Assembly (NCBI RefSeq): GCF_019430885.1
Contig: NZ_JAHYBZ010000002.1
Location: 310,001 to 374,000 of the forward strand
DNA: 64,000 nucleotides
Origin: Roseomonas alba
GTDB taxonomy: Bacteria > Pseudomonadota > Alphaproteobacteria > Acetobacterales > Acetobacteraceae
Direction: 5' to 3'
Of this stretch, positions 44,983 to 53,584 are shown piece by piece (positions within the stretch are counted from its first letter, which is position 1; every line of letters starts with the position of its first letter). The notes below the pieces were generated by a model. That model saw nothing but the letters and a program-made list of their open reading frames with translations, was not told the origin of the DNA and searched no databases. Position numbers and translations under genes: made by a program.

Positions 44983-46173
44983 ATGACCGCCCCGCCGAAC
45001 CGCCCGATCTACCTCGACAACCACGCCACCACGCCGGTCGATCCGCGCGTTCTCGCCGCCATGCGCCCCTGGTGGGAGGAGAACTTCGCCAATCCCGGCT
45101 CCGTCGAGCACGCCATGGGCCGCGCCGCCGAGGAAGCCGTCGAGGACGCCCGCACCCACATCGCCGAGCTGATCGGCGCGGATGCGAAGGAGATCGTGCT
45201 GACTTCCGGCGCCACGGAATCGAACAACCTGGCGATCAAGGGCGCCGCCCGCTTCGCCGCCGCGCAGGGGTCCGAGCGCCGCCGCATCGTCACCGTCGCG
45301 ACTGAGCACAAATGCGTCCTCGAAAGCGTCAAGGCGATGGAGGAGGAAGGCTTCGACCCCGTCATCCTGCCGGTCGACGGCAACGGACTGCTCGACCTCG
45401 ACGCGCTGCGCGCCGCAGTGGATGACACGACGCTACTGGTCTCCGTCATGGCGGTGAACAACGAGATCGGGGTGATCCAGGACCTCGCCGCGATCGGGGC
45501 GATCGCGAAGGAGGCCGGCGCGCTGTTCCACACCGACGCCGCCCAGGCGGCGGGCCGCATCAAGCTGGATGTGCAGGACATTCGGGCCGATCTGATGTCG
45601 CTGTCGGCCCACAAGATCTACGGCCCCAAGGGCATCGGCGCGCTCTATGTCCGCCGTCGCCCTCGGGTGCGCCTGGCGCCGCTGGTCTCGGGCGGCGGGC
45701 AGGAGCGCGGGCTGCGCTCCGGCACCCTGCCGGCGCCCCTGGTGGTCGGCTTCGGAGAGGCAGCGCGCATCGCCGCCATCGAAGGCGCGCTCGACGCCGG
45801 CCGCATCGCCGGGCAGCGCGACCGCTTCTTCGCCGCGCTGACCGCTGCCGTGCCGGGGGTGTCCCTCAACGCGCCGGAGGCACCCAAGGTGACCGGCAAC
45901 CTCAACATCGCCTTCCCCGGCGGCGTCTCGGCCCAGGACATCATGGCCGCCGCGCCGTCGGTCTGCGTCTCGACCGGATCGGCCTGCTCCTCGGCCGAGA
46001 TCGAGCCCTCCTACGTCCTGCGGGCGATCGGCCTGGACGACGCCAGGGCGCGCGCGACCTTGCGGATTGGCATCGGACGCTTTACCTCGCCCGCCGATGT
46101 GGACCGGGCCGCCGCGATGCTCGCGGAGGGATGGGCCCGGGCTGTTTCCGGAACAAGCAGGGCGGCGGAGTAA
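44983..46173 (+). CDS. iscS: Cysteine desulfurase IscS
   Basis: This 396-residue PLP enzyme is the main sulfur donor for Fe-S clusters and tRNA thiolation. [19 protein letters not shown] opens the protein, TSGATESNN binds PLP phosphate, K211 in [10 protein letters not shown] is the Schiff-base lysine and C335 in [10 protein letters not shown] the persulfide cysteine. It is followed two bases later by ferredoxin, then tenA and mnmA. MnmA takes sulfur originating from IscS, so the cluster links cysteine desulfuration to tRNA 2-thiouridine synthesis. Confidence 0.95.
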   Translation: MTAPPNRPIYLDNHATTPVDPRVLAAMRPWWEENFANPGSVEHAMGRAAEEAVEDARTHIAELIGADAKEIVLTSGATESNNLAIKGAARFAAAQGSERRRIVTVATEHKCVLESVKAMEEEGFDPVILPVDGNGLLDLDALRAAVDDTTLLVSVMAVNNEIGVIQDLAAIGAIAKEAGALFHTDAAQAAGRIKLDVQDIRADLMSLSAHKIYGPKGIGALYVRRRPRVRLAPLVSGGGQERGLRSGTLPAPLVVGFGEAARIAAIEGALDAGRIAGQRDRFFAALTAAVPGVSLNAPEAPKVTGNLNIAFPGGVSAQDIMAAAPSVCVSTGSACSSAEIEPSYVLRAIGLDDARARATLRIGIGRFTSPADVDRAAAMLAEGWARAVSGTSRAAE

Positions 46174-46175
46174 CA

Positions 46176-46505
46176 ATGCCGAAGATGACCTTCATCGAGC
46201 GGGATGGAACGCGCAAGGAAGTGGATGCGCCGCTCGGGCTTTCGGTGCTGGAGATCGCGCACCGCCACGGCGTCGATATCGAGGGCGCCTGCGAGGGCTC
46301 GCTCGCCTGCTCGACCTGCCATGTGATCGTCGACCCGGAGTGGTTCGGCAAGCTCGCCGGCCCGACCGAGGACGAGGAGGACATGCTCGACCTCGCCTTC
46401 GACCTGCAGGAGACGAGCCGCCTCGGCTGCCAGCTCATCATGACCGAGAAGCTGGATGGCCTGGTGGTGAAGCTGCCCGCCGGCAGCCGCAACGCCGGCG
46501 GCTGA
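46176..46505 (+). CDS. fdx: 2Fe-2S ferredoxin of the Isc type
   Basis: This 109-residue adrenodoxin-like ferredoxin supplies electrons for Fe-S assembly. Cysteines C39, C45, C48 and C85 ([14 protein letters not shown] and LGCQL) give the C-x5-C-x2-C...C pattern typical of Isc ferredoxins. It is tightly linked to iscS (2-base gap) and to tenA (4-base gap). Confidence 0.95.
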   Translation: MPKMTFIERDGTRKEVDAPLGLSVLEIAHRHGVDIEGACEGSLACSTCHVIVDPEWFGKLAGPTEDEEDMLDLAFDLQETSRLGCQLIMTEKLDGLVVKLPAGSRNAGG

Positions 46506-46509
46506 GCGC

Positions 46510-47232
46510 ATGGCCCACTGGGACACCGATTTCGGCGCCGAGGGCGGCCTGTTCCGCCGCCTGCGCGCGGCTGCCGGCGAGGACTGGGCGGGCTATACGT
46601 GGCATCCCTTCGTGCGGCAGCTCTCGGCCGGGTCGCTGCCCCTGCCGGCCTTCCGCCACTACCTGATCCAGGACTACCTGTTCCTGATCCACTTCGCCCG
46701 CGCCAAGGCGCTGGCGGTGGTCAAGGGCGAGAGCCTGCAGGCCATGCGCGACAAGGCCGCGGCGGTGCTCGCCATCCTCGACGAGACCAAGCTGCACCTG
46801 AAGTACTGTGCCGGATGGGGCCTGTCCGAGGGCGACGTGGTCGCGACGCCGGAAAGTGCGGAGACCGTCTCCTACACCCGCTGGGTGATCGATCGCGGGC
46901 TGCATGGCGACATCCTGGACCTGGAGATCGCGCTGGCGCCCTGCACGGTTGGATATGGGGAAGTCGCGCTGCGCGTGCTCGCCGATCCGGCCCGGCAGGC
47001 GGAGGGCAATGCCTACCAGTCCTGGATCGATACCTATGCCGATGACGGCTACCAGGCGATGGCCCGGGCCGCGGCGGCGCGCATCGATGCGCTCGGCGTG
47101 TCGCATGGCGGTGACGCGCGCTTCGGCAGGCTCGCCGCCGATTTCGCCGAGGCCGCGCGGCTGGAGCAGCGCTTCTGGCAGCAGGGGCTGGATTTCGCCG
47201 CGCGCGGCGGGTCCTCGGTCAGCGGTGGCTAG
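46510..47232 (+). CDS. tenA: TenA-family aminopyrimidine hydrolase/thiaminase II
   Basis: This 240-residue helical enzyme of the TenA/PqqC-like fold hydrolyses aminopyrimidines during thiamine salvage. HPFVRQLSAGSLPLPAFRHY and QDYLFLIHFARAKALA open the family pattern. The nucleophile cysteine is C145 in ALAPCTVGYGEVA, and a late glutamate is in ARLEQRFWQQGL. It sits between ferredoxin and mnmA in one operon. No thiamine riboswitch was seen upstream, so it is probably expressed with the isc genes. Confidence 0.93.
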   Translation: MAHWDTDFGAEGGLFRRLRAAAGEDWAGYTWHPFVRQLSAGSLPLPAFRHYLIQDYLFLIHFARAKALAVVKGESLQAMRDKAAAVLAILDETKLHLKYCAGWGLSEGDVVATPESAETVSYTRWVIDRGLHGDILDLEIALAPCTVGYGEVALRVLADPARQAEGNAYQSWIDTYADDGYQAMARAAAARIDALGVSHGGDARFGRLAADFAEAARLEQRFWQQGLDFAARGGSSVSGG

Positions 47233-47250
47233 CGTGGGCGCGCGGCGGTC

Positions 47251-48354
47251 ATGAAGATCCTCGTCGCCATGTCGGGCGGGGTGGATTCCTCCGTCGTCGC
47301 AGGGCTGCTCGCCGAGCAGGGCCATGACGTGGTGGGCGCGACGCTGCAGCTCTACGACCACGGCGCGGCGGTGCAGAAGAAGGGCGCCTGCTGCGCCGGG
47401 CAGGACATCCACGATGCGCGGGACGTCGCTGATCGCCTCGGCATCCCCCACTACGTGCTCGATCGCGAGCAGGTCTTCCGCCGCGAGGTGATCGAGGATT
47501 TCGCCGACACCTATGCCCGCGGCGAGACGCCGATCCCCTGCATCCGCTGCAACCAGACGGTGAAGTTCCGCGATCTGGTCGCGCTCGCCCGCGACCTGGG
47601 CTGCGAGGCGCTGGCGACCGGCCATTACGCGCGACGCGTGGACGGCGCGGGCGGGCCGGAACTGCACCGCGCGGCCGATCCGGCGCGCGACCAGTCCTAC
47701 TTCCTGGCGGCGACGACGCGCGAGCAGCTCGCCTTCGCGCGCTTCCCGCTCGGCGGCTACCCGGACAAGGCCTCGGTCCGCGCCGTGGCGGCGCGACTCG
47801 GGCTGGCGGTGGCCGAGAAGCCCGACAGCCAGGACATCTGCTTCGTCCCCGAGGGCCGCTACGATTCGCTGGTCGCCAAGCTGCGCCCCGAGGCGGTGTC
47901 GCCCGGCGAGGTGGTGCATGCCGATGGCCGGGTGCTCGGCACCCATGCCGGCATCGCGCGCTACACGGTCGGGCAGGGCAGGGGCCTCGGCACGGCGTCC
48001 TGGGATGGGGACGAACGGCTTTACGTGGCCGGGGTGGATGCCGGGCGCCGGCGCGTGGTCCTCGCCCCCCGCGGCGCCCTGGAGACCACCGAGGCCGCGG
48101 TCGGCGAGGTGAACTGGCTGATCGATCCGCCCGCCGCGCCGCTGCCCTGCACGGTGAAGCTGCGGGCGCGGGAGCTTCCCCGCGCGGCCACGGTCATCTG
48201 GGATGCGGCCGGCGGCGTGGCGCGCCTGCGGCTGGAGGTTCCCGGAATCGTCGCGCCCGGCCAAGCCTGCGTGATGTATGATGGCGACCGCGTCCTCGGC
48301 GGCGGTTTCCTGCGCGCGGCGGGAACGGTTGACAGAGGGCGGGCCGCGGCCTAA
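47251..48354 (+). CDS. mnmA: tRNA-uridine 2-sulfurtransferase MnmA
   Basis: This 367-residue enzyme thiolates uridine 34 in tRNAs for Lys, Glu and Gln. The PP-loop SGGVDSS is at residues 8-14. The catalytic cysteines are C100 in [11 protein letters not shown] and C197 in [28 protein letters not shown] lies in the central domain. The length is standard. It ends the iscS-fdx-tenA-mnmA run, 20 bp before tRNA-Met. Confidence 0.96.
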   Translation: MKILVAMSGGVDSSVVAGLLAEQGHDVVGATLQLYDHGAAVQKKGACCAGQDIHDARDVADRLGIPHYVLDREQVFRREVIEDFADTYARGETPIPCIRCNQTVKFRDLVALARDLGCEALATGHYARRVDGAGGPELHRAADPARDQSYFLAATTREQLAFARFPLGGYPDKASVRAVAARLGLAVAEKPDSQDICFVPEGRYDSLVAKLRPEAVSPGEVVHADGRVLGTHAGIARYTVGQGRGLGTASWDGDERLYVAGVDAGRRRVVLAPRGALETTEAAVGEVNWLIDPPAAPLPCTVKLRARELPRAATVIWDAAGGVARLRLEVPGIVAPGQACVMYDGDRVLGGGFLRAAGTVDRGRAAA

Positions 48355-48374
48355 CTCGCGGCCCTCGCTTCGAT

Positions 48375-48451
48375 GGCGGCGTAGCTCAGCTGGTTAGAGC
48401 ACGGCACTCATAATGCCGGGGTCAGCGGTTCAAGTCCGCTCGCCGCTACCA
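48375..48451 (+). tRNA. tRNA-Met (CAT), elongator type
   Basis: The 77-base sequence folds as a full cloverleaf: acceptor GGCGGCG/CGCCGCT, D arm GCTCAGCTGGTTAGAGC, anticodon stem CGGCA/TGCCG with loop CTCATAA (anticodon CAT at 48409-48411), T arm with GGTTCAAGTCC, and encoded CCA. The first pair G-U and the sequence are like alphaproteobacterial elongator tRNA-Met; tRNA-Ile2 with a CAT anticodon cannot be fully excluded. Its 3' half recurs at 49308. Confidence 0.93.
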
Positions 48452-48561
48452 TCGAATGCCACGACACCGGCCGAGTTCGTCTCGACGCCAGCGGCCGGGG
48501 CAATGACGCCTCCAAGGGGCCTCGCGGCGTTCCCTCGTATTTTAGATCACAATAGAAGCGC

Positions 48562-49182
48562 ATGAATGCCGTGGTCGGCCTTGTAAGAGCTGCCACTGCA
48601 CGCATAGCGTTTCCTGGATATTTTTTGGCCGGAAGTACCACGCGGATGCTAACTTTCGTGGCTCTCGTATCATCTGCACTGACGATCGCACTCGGGGTGC
48701 TCGAGAATTCACCGGCAATCGGCCGGGAGCGAGGCGAGTACGCCGCTTCGGTGTCCCGAATGACAATCCCGACCCAGGCATCCAGATGGGCCGTTTCAGA
48801 CGCAGCCAGGCCGATGGCGGGGAACAGCGAGAATGATGCCGCCAAGGAACTGAGCACGATCTTCGCCGAATGCATGGAGCGCGCCGGAACGCAGCACATT
48901 CCTCGCGCTGCATGCCTCACCGCGGAACGTGACCGCCAAGACAGGCGCTTGAACAATGTCTACAGAACGCTGATCGGAAGCCTGCAGGGCGAACGCCGCG
49001 CACGTATGGTCGAGGCGCAGCGTCTGTGGGTCCAATTGCGGCAGAGGGATCAGGCATTCGAGGCTTCGATCCTGGATGCACTGGGGCCGATGGGCGATCT
49101 GCAATCGGTTGAGAACGACGCACGGGCAATCGGCCAACGTGCCGATCTCCTCGAGAAATATCTCGAGCTGAGTAGGCTCTGA
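48562..49182 (+). CDS. LprI-like (DUF1311) protein in the tRNA-flanked segment
   Basis: This 206-residue protein has a C-terminal half that resembles the lysozyme inhibitor LprI/DUF1311 domain: AECMERAG, ACLTAERDRQDRRLNNVYRT, then RARMVEAQRLWVQLRQRD. The final conserved cysteine of the family is missing (QAFEA where C is usual). An N-terminal hydrophobic segment follows the second ATG (48646, MLTFVALVSSALTIALG), which may be the true start with a signal peptide. It is the only gene between tRNA-Met and the duplicated tRNA fragment. Base composition is lower in GC than its neighbours. Confidence 0.72.
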   Translation: MNAVVGLVRAATARIAFPGYFLAGSTTRMLTFVALVSSALTIALGVLENSPAIGRERGEYAASVSRMTIPTQASRWAVSDAARPMAGNSENDAAKELSTIFAECMERAGTQHIPRAACLTAERDRQDRRLNNVYRTLIGSLQGERRARMVEAQRLWVQLRQRDQAFEASILDALGPMGDLQSVENDARAIGQRADLLEKYLELSRL

Positions 49183-49307
49183 GCGGTGGCACGGGTTGCG
49201 ATCATCGGATCGGGCATTTGCGCCGCGCGATGGTCACTGACCAGTGACAACCACATTCGCTGAGCGCATGCGCACGCCGCAGCGAGGATGCCAGGGGTTG
49301 TGGACCG

Positions 49308-49360
49308 CGGCACTCAAAATGCCGGGGTCAGCGGTTCAAGTCCGCTCGCCGCTACCATCG
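49308..49360 (+). repeat. Duplicated 3' half of tRNA-Met (attachment-site-like direct repeat)
   Basis: These 53 bases match 48402-48454 with one mismatch (anticodon loop CTCAAAA instead of CTCATAA) and run from the anticodon stem through CCA to ATCG just beyond. The 5' half of the tRNA is absent, so this is not a functional tRNA. The copies are 906 bp apart in direct orientation. A perfect dyad (GTCACTG-AC-CAGTGAC, 49233-49248) lies just upstream. Confidence 0.88.
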
Positions 49361-49738
49361 CAATCGTGGAAATCATTGGCATTTTGGTGCTTCCCTCCTG
49401 CCGGGCGGCGCCGTGTTGCCCCGCGCACCGGACGCCAAGCCTGAAGAGGTCGGTTCGGCACGATGTCTCATGAATCCACCGGCGCTGCGGAACACGCCCT
49501 TATCTTCTGGCAGCCGGGGGCGCTGTGGGCGGAGTGAAGAGAACCGTCGAGACCGGGAAGCTGGAGTTCAAGTCGAACTTGACCCGGCTTCGCGGTCATC
49601 CCGCGGCCTGGTTCCATGCCTGCTGCCGCCGTCCCGCTTCGGCGCATGGTCAGACGGATGCCGTCCTGCTGCACCGCCCGGGCGATTGCCGCGCTTCCGG
49701 CGCCGGCAGCTCATGACGCATGCCGCGTTGGAGAGCGA
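49361..49738. other. Gene-poor stretch after the duplicated tRNA fragment
   Basis: This 378-bp region lies between the tRNA fragment and the end of the glutathione transferase gene. Short open frames occur (for example 49525-49716) but have no plausible start signals or recognisable product. No tRNA, hairpin or repeat was identified. Confidence 0.5.
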
Positions 49739-50359
49739 TCAGGCCGGCGGGATGAAGGGCTGGCAGATTGCCTGGAAGGGTGCCGTCGCCTCCAGCACCG
49801 CGCAGCGGCGCGCCAGGGCGGGGGTCCCGGCCACGGCGACCAGGCCGGGATGGGCCTCGGTCACGAACCGCATCGCCGCCGCCATGGCGATATCCGCATG
49901 GCTGAGCGCCTCCCCGCACAGGCAGGGCGTGGCGGCCTGCGCTGCCTCTTCCAGCACCGCGGCCGCGGCCTTCACCTGGCCGCCCCGCCGCGCGATCAGC
50001 AGCGGGGAGGGGCTGTCATGCAGCTTCAATTCGTAGAACAGGCTCACGGCCGTCTCGGCCAGGCCCGTCGCGAGCCCCACCAGCCGCCGGGCGGCCAGCC
50101 GCGCGGCCGGATCGGCCGGCATCAGCGACGCCCCGGCCGGGGCGGAGTCGTCCAGATGCGCCAGGATCAGGTGGCTGTCGGTCAGGGCGACCCCATCCAC
50201 CACCAGCACCGGCACCCGCGTCAGCGGGCTGTAGGGACGGATGCGATCGGCCTCCCCGAAGGTGGACCAGGGGCGGTGCTCGAAGGCCCGGCCATAAAGG
50301 GTCAGGGCGATGCCGACCCGGCGGACGAAGGGCGAATCATACTGTCCAATCAGGATCAT
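49739..50359 (-). CDS. Glutathione S-transferase family protein
   Basis: This 206-residue protein has a thioredoxin-like N-terminal domain and an all-helical C-terminal domain. YDSPFVRRVGIAL carries the serine that usually contacts glutathione, RVPVLVVDGVALTDSHLI the cis-proline and SNAIL-like segment, and EALSHADIAMAAAMRFV the N-capping aspartate of the C-domain. The substrate is unknown. It is transcribed toward the tRNA-Met segment and away from tRNA-Leu. Confidence 0.92.
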   Translation of the reverse strand: MILIGQYDSPFVRRVGIALTLYGRAFEHRPWSTFGEADRIRPYSPLTRVPVLVVDGVALTDSHLILAHLDDSAPAGASLMPADPAARLAARRLVGLATGLAETAVSLFYELKLHDSPSPLLIARRGGQVKAAAAVLEEAAQAATPCLCGEALSHADIAMAAAMRFVTEAHPGLVAVAGTPALARRCAVLEATAPFQAICQPFIPPA

Positions 50360-50488
50360 CGGCGGCTCCCCTGGGCTCCCGCAGCCCCCCAGGCTGGGGC
50401 CGGGCCGCCCATTCCGTCCAGCGATGCTTGGAAAGCCGGCGATCCTGCGCTAAACCCCGCGCCTCACCGCCGCGCGGCGCCTCTGCGG

Positions 50489-50573
50489 GCGGGCGTGGTG
50501 GAACTGGCAGACACGCCGGATTTAGGTTCCGGTGGCGCAAGCCGTGGGGGTTCGAATCCCTTCGCCCGCACCA
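50489..50573 (+). tRNA. tRNA-Leu (TAG)
   Basis: This 85-base class II tRNA has acceptor GCGGGCG/CGCCCGC, a D arm in TGGTGGAACTGGCAGACACG, anticodon stem CCGGA/TCCGG around loop TTTAGGT (anticodon TAG), a long variable arm TGGCGCAAGCCGT, T arm GGTTCGAATCC and encoded CCA. The trigger factor gene starts 48 bp downstream. Confidence 0.96.
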
Positions 50574-50621
50574 AGGCGCCGCCGGGTTTCTCTAGCCTTC
50601 GGATTGGATGGACGTCCCTCG

Positions 50622-52457
50622 ATGCAGGTCACCGAGCTCGCGAATGACGGGCTGAAGCGCGCCTACTCCGTCACCGTTTCCGCGGGGGACCTTGCGTCCT
50701 CGCGCGACAAGCGGCTCGCCGAGATCGCCAAGACGGTCAAGATGCCGGGCTTCCGCCCTGGCAAGGTGCCGATGTCGGTGGTGAAGCAGCGCTACGGCGC
50801 CGCGGTTCTGGGCGAGGTGCTCGAGGAATCGGTCAATGACGCCACCCGCCAGGTGGTGAACGATCGCGGCCTGAAGCCCGCCCTGCAGCCGAAGATCGAG
50901 GTGACCAACTACGCCGACGGCACCGACCTCGAATTCCGCGTCGACCTCGAAGTGCTGCCCGACGTGCCGATGCCCGACTTCTCGGGCATCTCGCTCGAGC
51001 GCCTGAAGGCCGAGCCGACCGAGGAAGCGATCGACAAGGCGCTCGCGACCATCGCCGAGCGCAATGGCGAGCTGGCCGATGCCGAGCCGCGCCCGGCGAC
51101 CACGGGCGACATCCTGGTCAGCGACTTCGTTGGCCGCCTGCCGGCCGACCTGCTGAAGAACGGCCCGGGCCTCGGCGCCGTGCCGGGCAAGCCGGGCACC
51201 CTGCCGACCGGCTGGTCGCTGCTCTGCCCCGCCGGCCTGGAGTACGAGGTCGCCGCCATCGGCACCGAGAAGGGCCTGCCCTATTTCGACCTGGCGGTGT
51301 CCGGCACGCCGACCGCGAAGGGCGTCCTGCGCATCGACCCGGCCCAGCCCGATGAGCTGGAAGTGAAGCCCGGCGCGACGCTGACGGTCGAGATGTCCGT
51401 GCGCGCCGAAGGCAGCCGTCCGGCCGGCATGAATGTCGGCATCGGCTTCAACGAGACGTCCGACAACGAGGAAGCGCGCTTCCCGCGCGGCCCGGCCAAC
51501 CTCGACGGCACGCCTTGCCGGCTGACGACGACCTTCTCGGAAACCGCCAGCGGGCTGCATGCGAAGCCGGTCTTTGCCATCGGCCTTGCCGAGGGCGAGG
51601 CGGTCGCCATGACCCTGCGCGTCGGGCCCGCCCGCGTCTTCGCCGGCGCCGTGGAGCCCGAGGCGCCTGCCTTCGCCGGCGGTGCCGCGACCGACATGCC
51701 GATCGAGGTCGGCGGCGGCGGCTTCATCCCCGGCTTCACCGAGCAGATGGACGGACTCGCCCCGGGCGAATCCCGCGACATCGACGTGGTCTTCCCGGCC
51801 GACTACGGCTCGGCCGAGCTCGCCGGCAAGCGCGCCCGCTTCACCATCACGGCCAAGGCGCTCAAGACCCGCACGCCGCGCGCCCTGGACGACGAGCTGG
51901 CCAAGGCCGTCGGCATGGAGACCCTGGACGCGCTGAAGCAGGCGATCCGCGAATCCATGCAGCGCGAATACGATGCGCTGTCGCGGCTGAAGCTGAAGCG
52001 CGCTCTGCTCGACAGCCTCGCGGACGGGGCGTCCTTCGCGGTGCCGGAAGGCATGGTCGAGGCCGAGTTCACCCAAATCTGGCAGCGCGTCGAAGCTGAC
52101 CTCAAGGCCGGGCGCCTCGACGACGAGGACAAGGGCAAGGACGAGGAGACGCTGAAGACCGAGTATCGCGGCATCGCCGAGCGGCGTATCCGCCTCGGCC
52201 TGATGCTGTCGGAGATCGGCCGCGCCAACAACGTCCAGGTCGGCCAGGAGGAGATGGCCCGCGCCGTCCGCCAGGAAGCCATGCGCTATCCGGGGCAGGA
52301 GCAGCAGGTCCTCGAGTTCTTCCGCAAGAACCCGCAGGCCGCGGAGAACCTCCGTGCCCCGCTGTTCGAGGAGAAGGTGGTCGACTTCGTCCTCGAACTT
52401 GCCAAGGTCAGCGAGCGTTCGGTGGCCCCCGAGGAACTGACGGCCTCGGCCGCCTGA
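50622..52457 (+). CDS. tig: Trigger factor with a ~170-residue domain inserted in the PPIase domain
   Basis: This is the ribosome-associated chaperone and prolyl isomerase. The N-terminal domain has the ribosome signature MPGFRPGKVP (residues 41-50). The FKBP-type domain starts at GDILVSDFVGRL (162-173) but only resumes at FAGGAATDMPIEVGGGGFIP (351-370). Between them lies an extra beta-rich segment (~174-348) with GLPYFDLAVSGTP and GATLTVEMSVRAEGSRPAGM, recalling jelly-roll, carbohydrate-binding-like modules. The C-terminal chaperone domain is normal. Total length is 611 against the usual 430-450. The frame is continuous, so this is not a frameshift. The start MQVTELAND is the family start. 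Confidence 0.93.
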   Translation: MQVTELANDGLKRAYSVTVSAGDLASSRDKRLAEIAKTVKMPGFRPGKVPMSVVKQRYGAAVLGEVLEESVNDATRQVVNDRGLKPALQPKIEVTNYADGTDLEFRVDLEVLPDVPMPDFSGISLERLKAEPTEEAIDKALATIAERNGELADAEPRPATTGDILVSDFVGRLPADLLKNGPGLGAVPGKPGTLPTGWSLLCPAGLEYEVAAIGTEKGLPYFDLAVSGTPTAKGVLRIDPAQPDELEVKPGATLTVEMSVRAEGSRPAGMNVGIGFNETSDNEEARFPRGPANLDGTPCRLTTTFSETASGLHAKPVFAIGLAEGEAVAMTLRVGPARVFAGAVEPEAPAFAGGAATDMPIEVGGGGFIPGFTEQMDGLAPGESRDIDVVFPADYGSAELAGKRARFTITAKALKTRTPRALDDELAKAVGMETLDALKQAIRESMQREYDALSRLKLKRALLDSLADGASFAVPEGMVEAEFTQIWQRVEADLKAGRLDDEDKGKDEETLKTEYRGIAERRIRLGLMLSEIGRANNVQVGQEEMARAVRQEAMRYPGQEQQVLEFFRKNPQAAENLRAPLFEEKVVDFVLELAKVSERSVAPEELTASAA

Positions 52458-52617
52458 TCACGCCGCCACGACTGAGAGACCGTTTGGACATGCGCCGGTT
52501 CGGCGCGTGTCCTGGCCCGCTCCCCACCCGGCCGCCCAACGACAGGATGCTGAATTGGGTGGACGGCTGGGGCTGCGGGCCGGTGCCCGACTTTTCAAGC
52601 AGTCTCTGATTCGCGCA

Positions 52618-52646
52618 GGGGCAGTCGGCATCGGCTGCCCCTTTTT
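52618..52646 (+). terminator. Rho-independent terminator of tig
   Basis: GGGGCAG and CTGCCCC form the stem around TCGGCATCGG, extendable to ten pairs with one mismatch, and are followed directly by TTTTT. It lies 161 bp after the tig stop, in the 356-bp gap before the transporter operon. The rest of that gap should hold the operon promoter, which could not be pinpointed. Confidence 0.75.
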
Positions 52647-52813
52647 CATGCAAAGACGCCGTGCCGACCCCCCTGAGCACGGTGTAACGTAGTAAAAACA
52701 TGCCGTTGCGTGGGTGCCGCCTTGCGCCGTGCACCACGCCTCGCCTACATCGCTTAAGGGAAAATGCACGAGCGGCCGGAAGTGCTGCCGTCAGGGAAGG
52801 GAGAGCTCCAAGG

Positions 52814-53584
52814 GTGACTGATGCCATCCTGGAAACGAAGGGTCTGACGAAGGAGTTCCGCGGTTTCGTCGCCGTGAACGGCGTCGACCTGTCGGTGCGC
52901 CGTGGCACCATCCACGGGCTGATCGGTCCGAACGGTGCCGGCAAGACCACCTGTTTCAACCTGCTGACCAAGTTCCTGCAGCCGACGCGCGGGACCATCC
53001 GCTACGACGGGCGCGACATCACCGGCATGAAGCCGGCCGAGGTGGCGCGGCTCGGCCTGGTGCGGTCCTTCCAGATCTCCGCCGTCTTCCCGCATCTGTC
53101 GGTGCTGGAGAATGTCCGTCTGGCGCTCCAGCGCCAGCGCGGCGGGTCCTTCGATTTCTGGCGCTCGGAGACGCTGCTGCGGCAATATGACGGGCGCGCG
53201 CGCGAACTGCTGGAGGATGTCGGCCTGTCCTCCTACGCGCACCTCACCGCCGGCGAGCTGCCCTATGGCCGCAAGCGGGCGCTGGAAATCGCGACGACCC
53301 TCGCGCTCGAACCCACGATGATGCTGCTCGACGAACCGACGGCGGGCATGACGCATGACGATGTGGGCCGTATCGTGCAGCTTATCCGCCGCGTCTCGGC
53401 GGGCCGCACGGTACTGCTGGTGGAGCACAACCTCACCGTCGTCTCCGGCCTGTGCGACGCGATCACCGTGCTGGCGCGCGGCCGCGTGCTGGCGGAAGGC
53501 GACTACGCCGCCGTCGCCCGCAACCCCGAAGTCATCGCCGCCTATCTCGGCACCGAAGCGCCCACGGAGGCCGCCCATGGCTGA
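52814..53584 (+). CDS. livG: Branched-chain amino acid-type ABC transporter ATPase LivG
   Basis: This 256-residue ATPase has Walker A GPNGAGKTT, Walker B MMLLDEPTAGM, a Q-loop in VRSFQIS and the H-loop in LLVEHNL. The signature motif reads LPYGRKRALEIA, where most LivG proteins have LSYGQQR. It starts at GTG (52814) with CCAAGG just upstream, and the homology begins there. It is the first gene of a seven-gene operon and overlaps livF by eight bases. Confidence 0.93.
   Translation: MTDAILETKGLTKEFRGFVAVNGVDLSVRRGTIHGLIGPNGAGKTTCFNLLTKFLQPTRGTIRYDGRDITGMKPAEVARLGLVRSFQISAVFPHLSVLENVRLALQRQRGGSFDFWRSETLLRQYDGRARELLEDVGLSSYAHLTAGELPYGRKRALEIATTLALEPTMMLLDEPTAGMTHDDVGRIVQLIRRVSAGRTVLLVEHNLTVVSGLCDAITVLARGRVLAEGDYAAVARNPEVIAAYLGTEAPTEAAHG

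Noticed and set aside
46100..46510. Thiamine (TPP) riboswitch upstream of tenA
   Set aside because: tenA starts four bases after ferredoxin, with no leader and no THI-box-like sequence.
49525..49716. 63-codon frame next to the duplicated tRNA fragment
   Set aside because: No plausible start signal and a composition unlike real proteins here. Kept as non-coding.
50622..52457. Long trigger factor as a frameshift or gene-fusion artefact
   Set aside because: A single uninterrupted frame carries all normal trigger factor parts in order on both sides of the insert.
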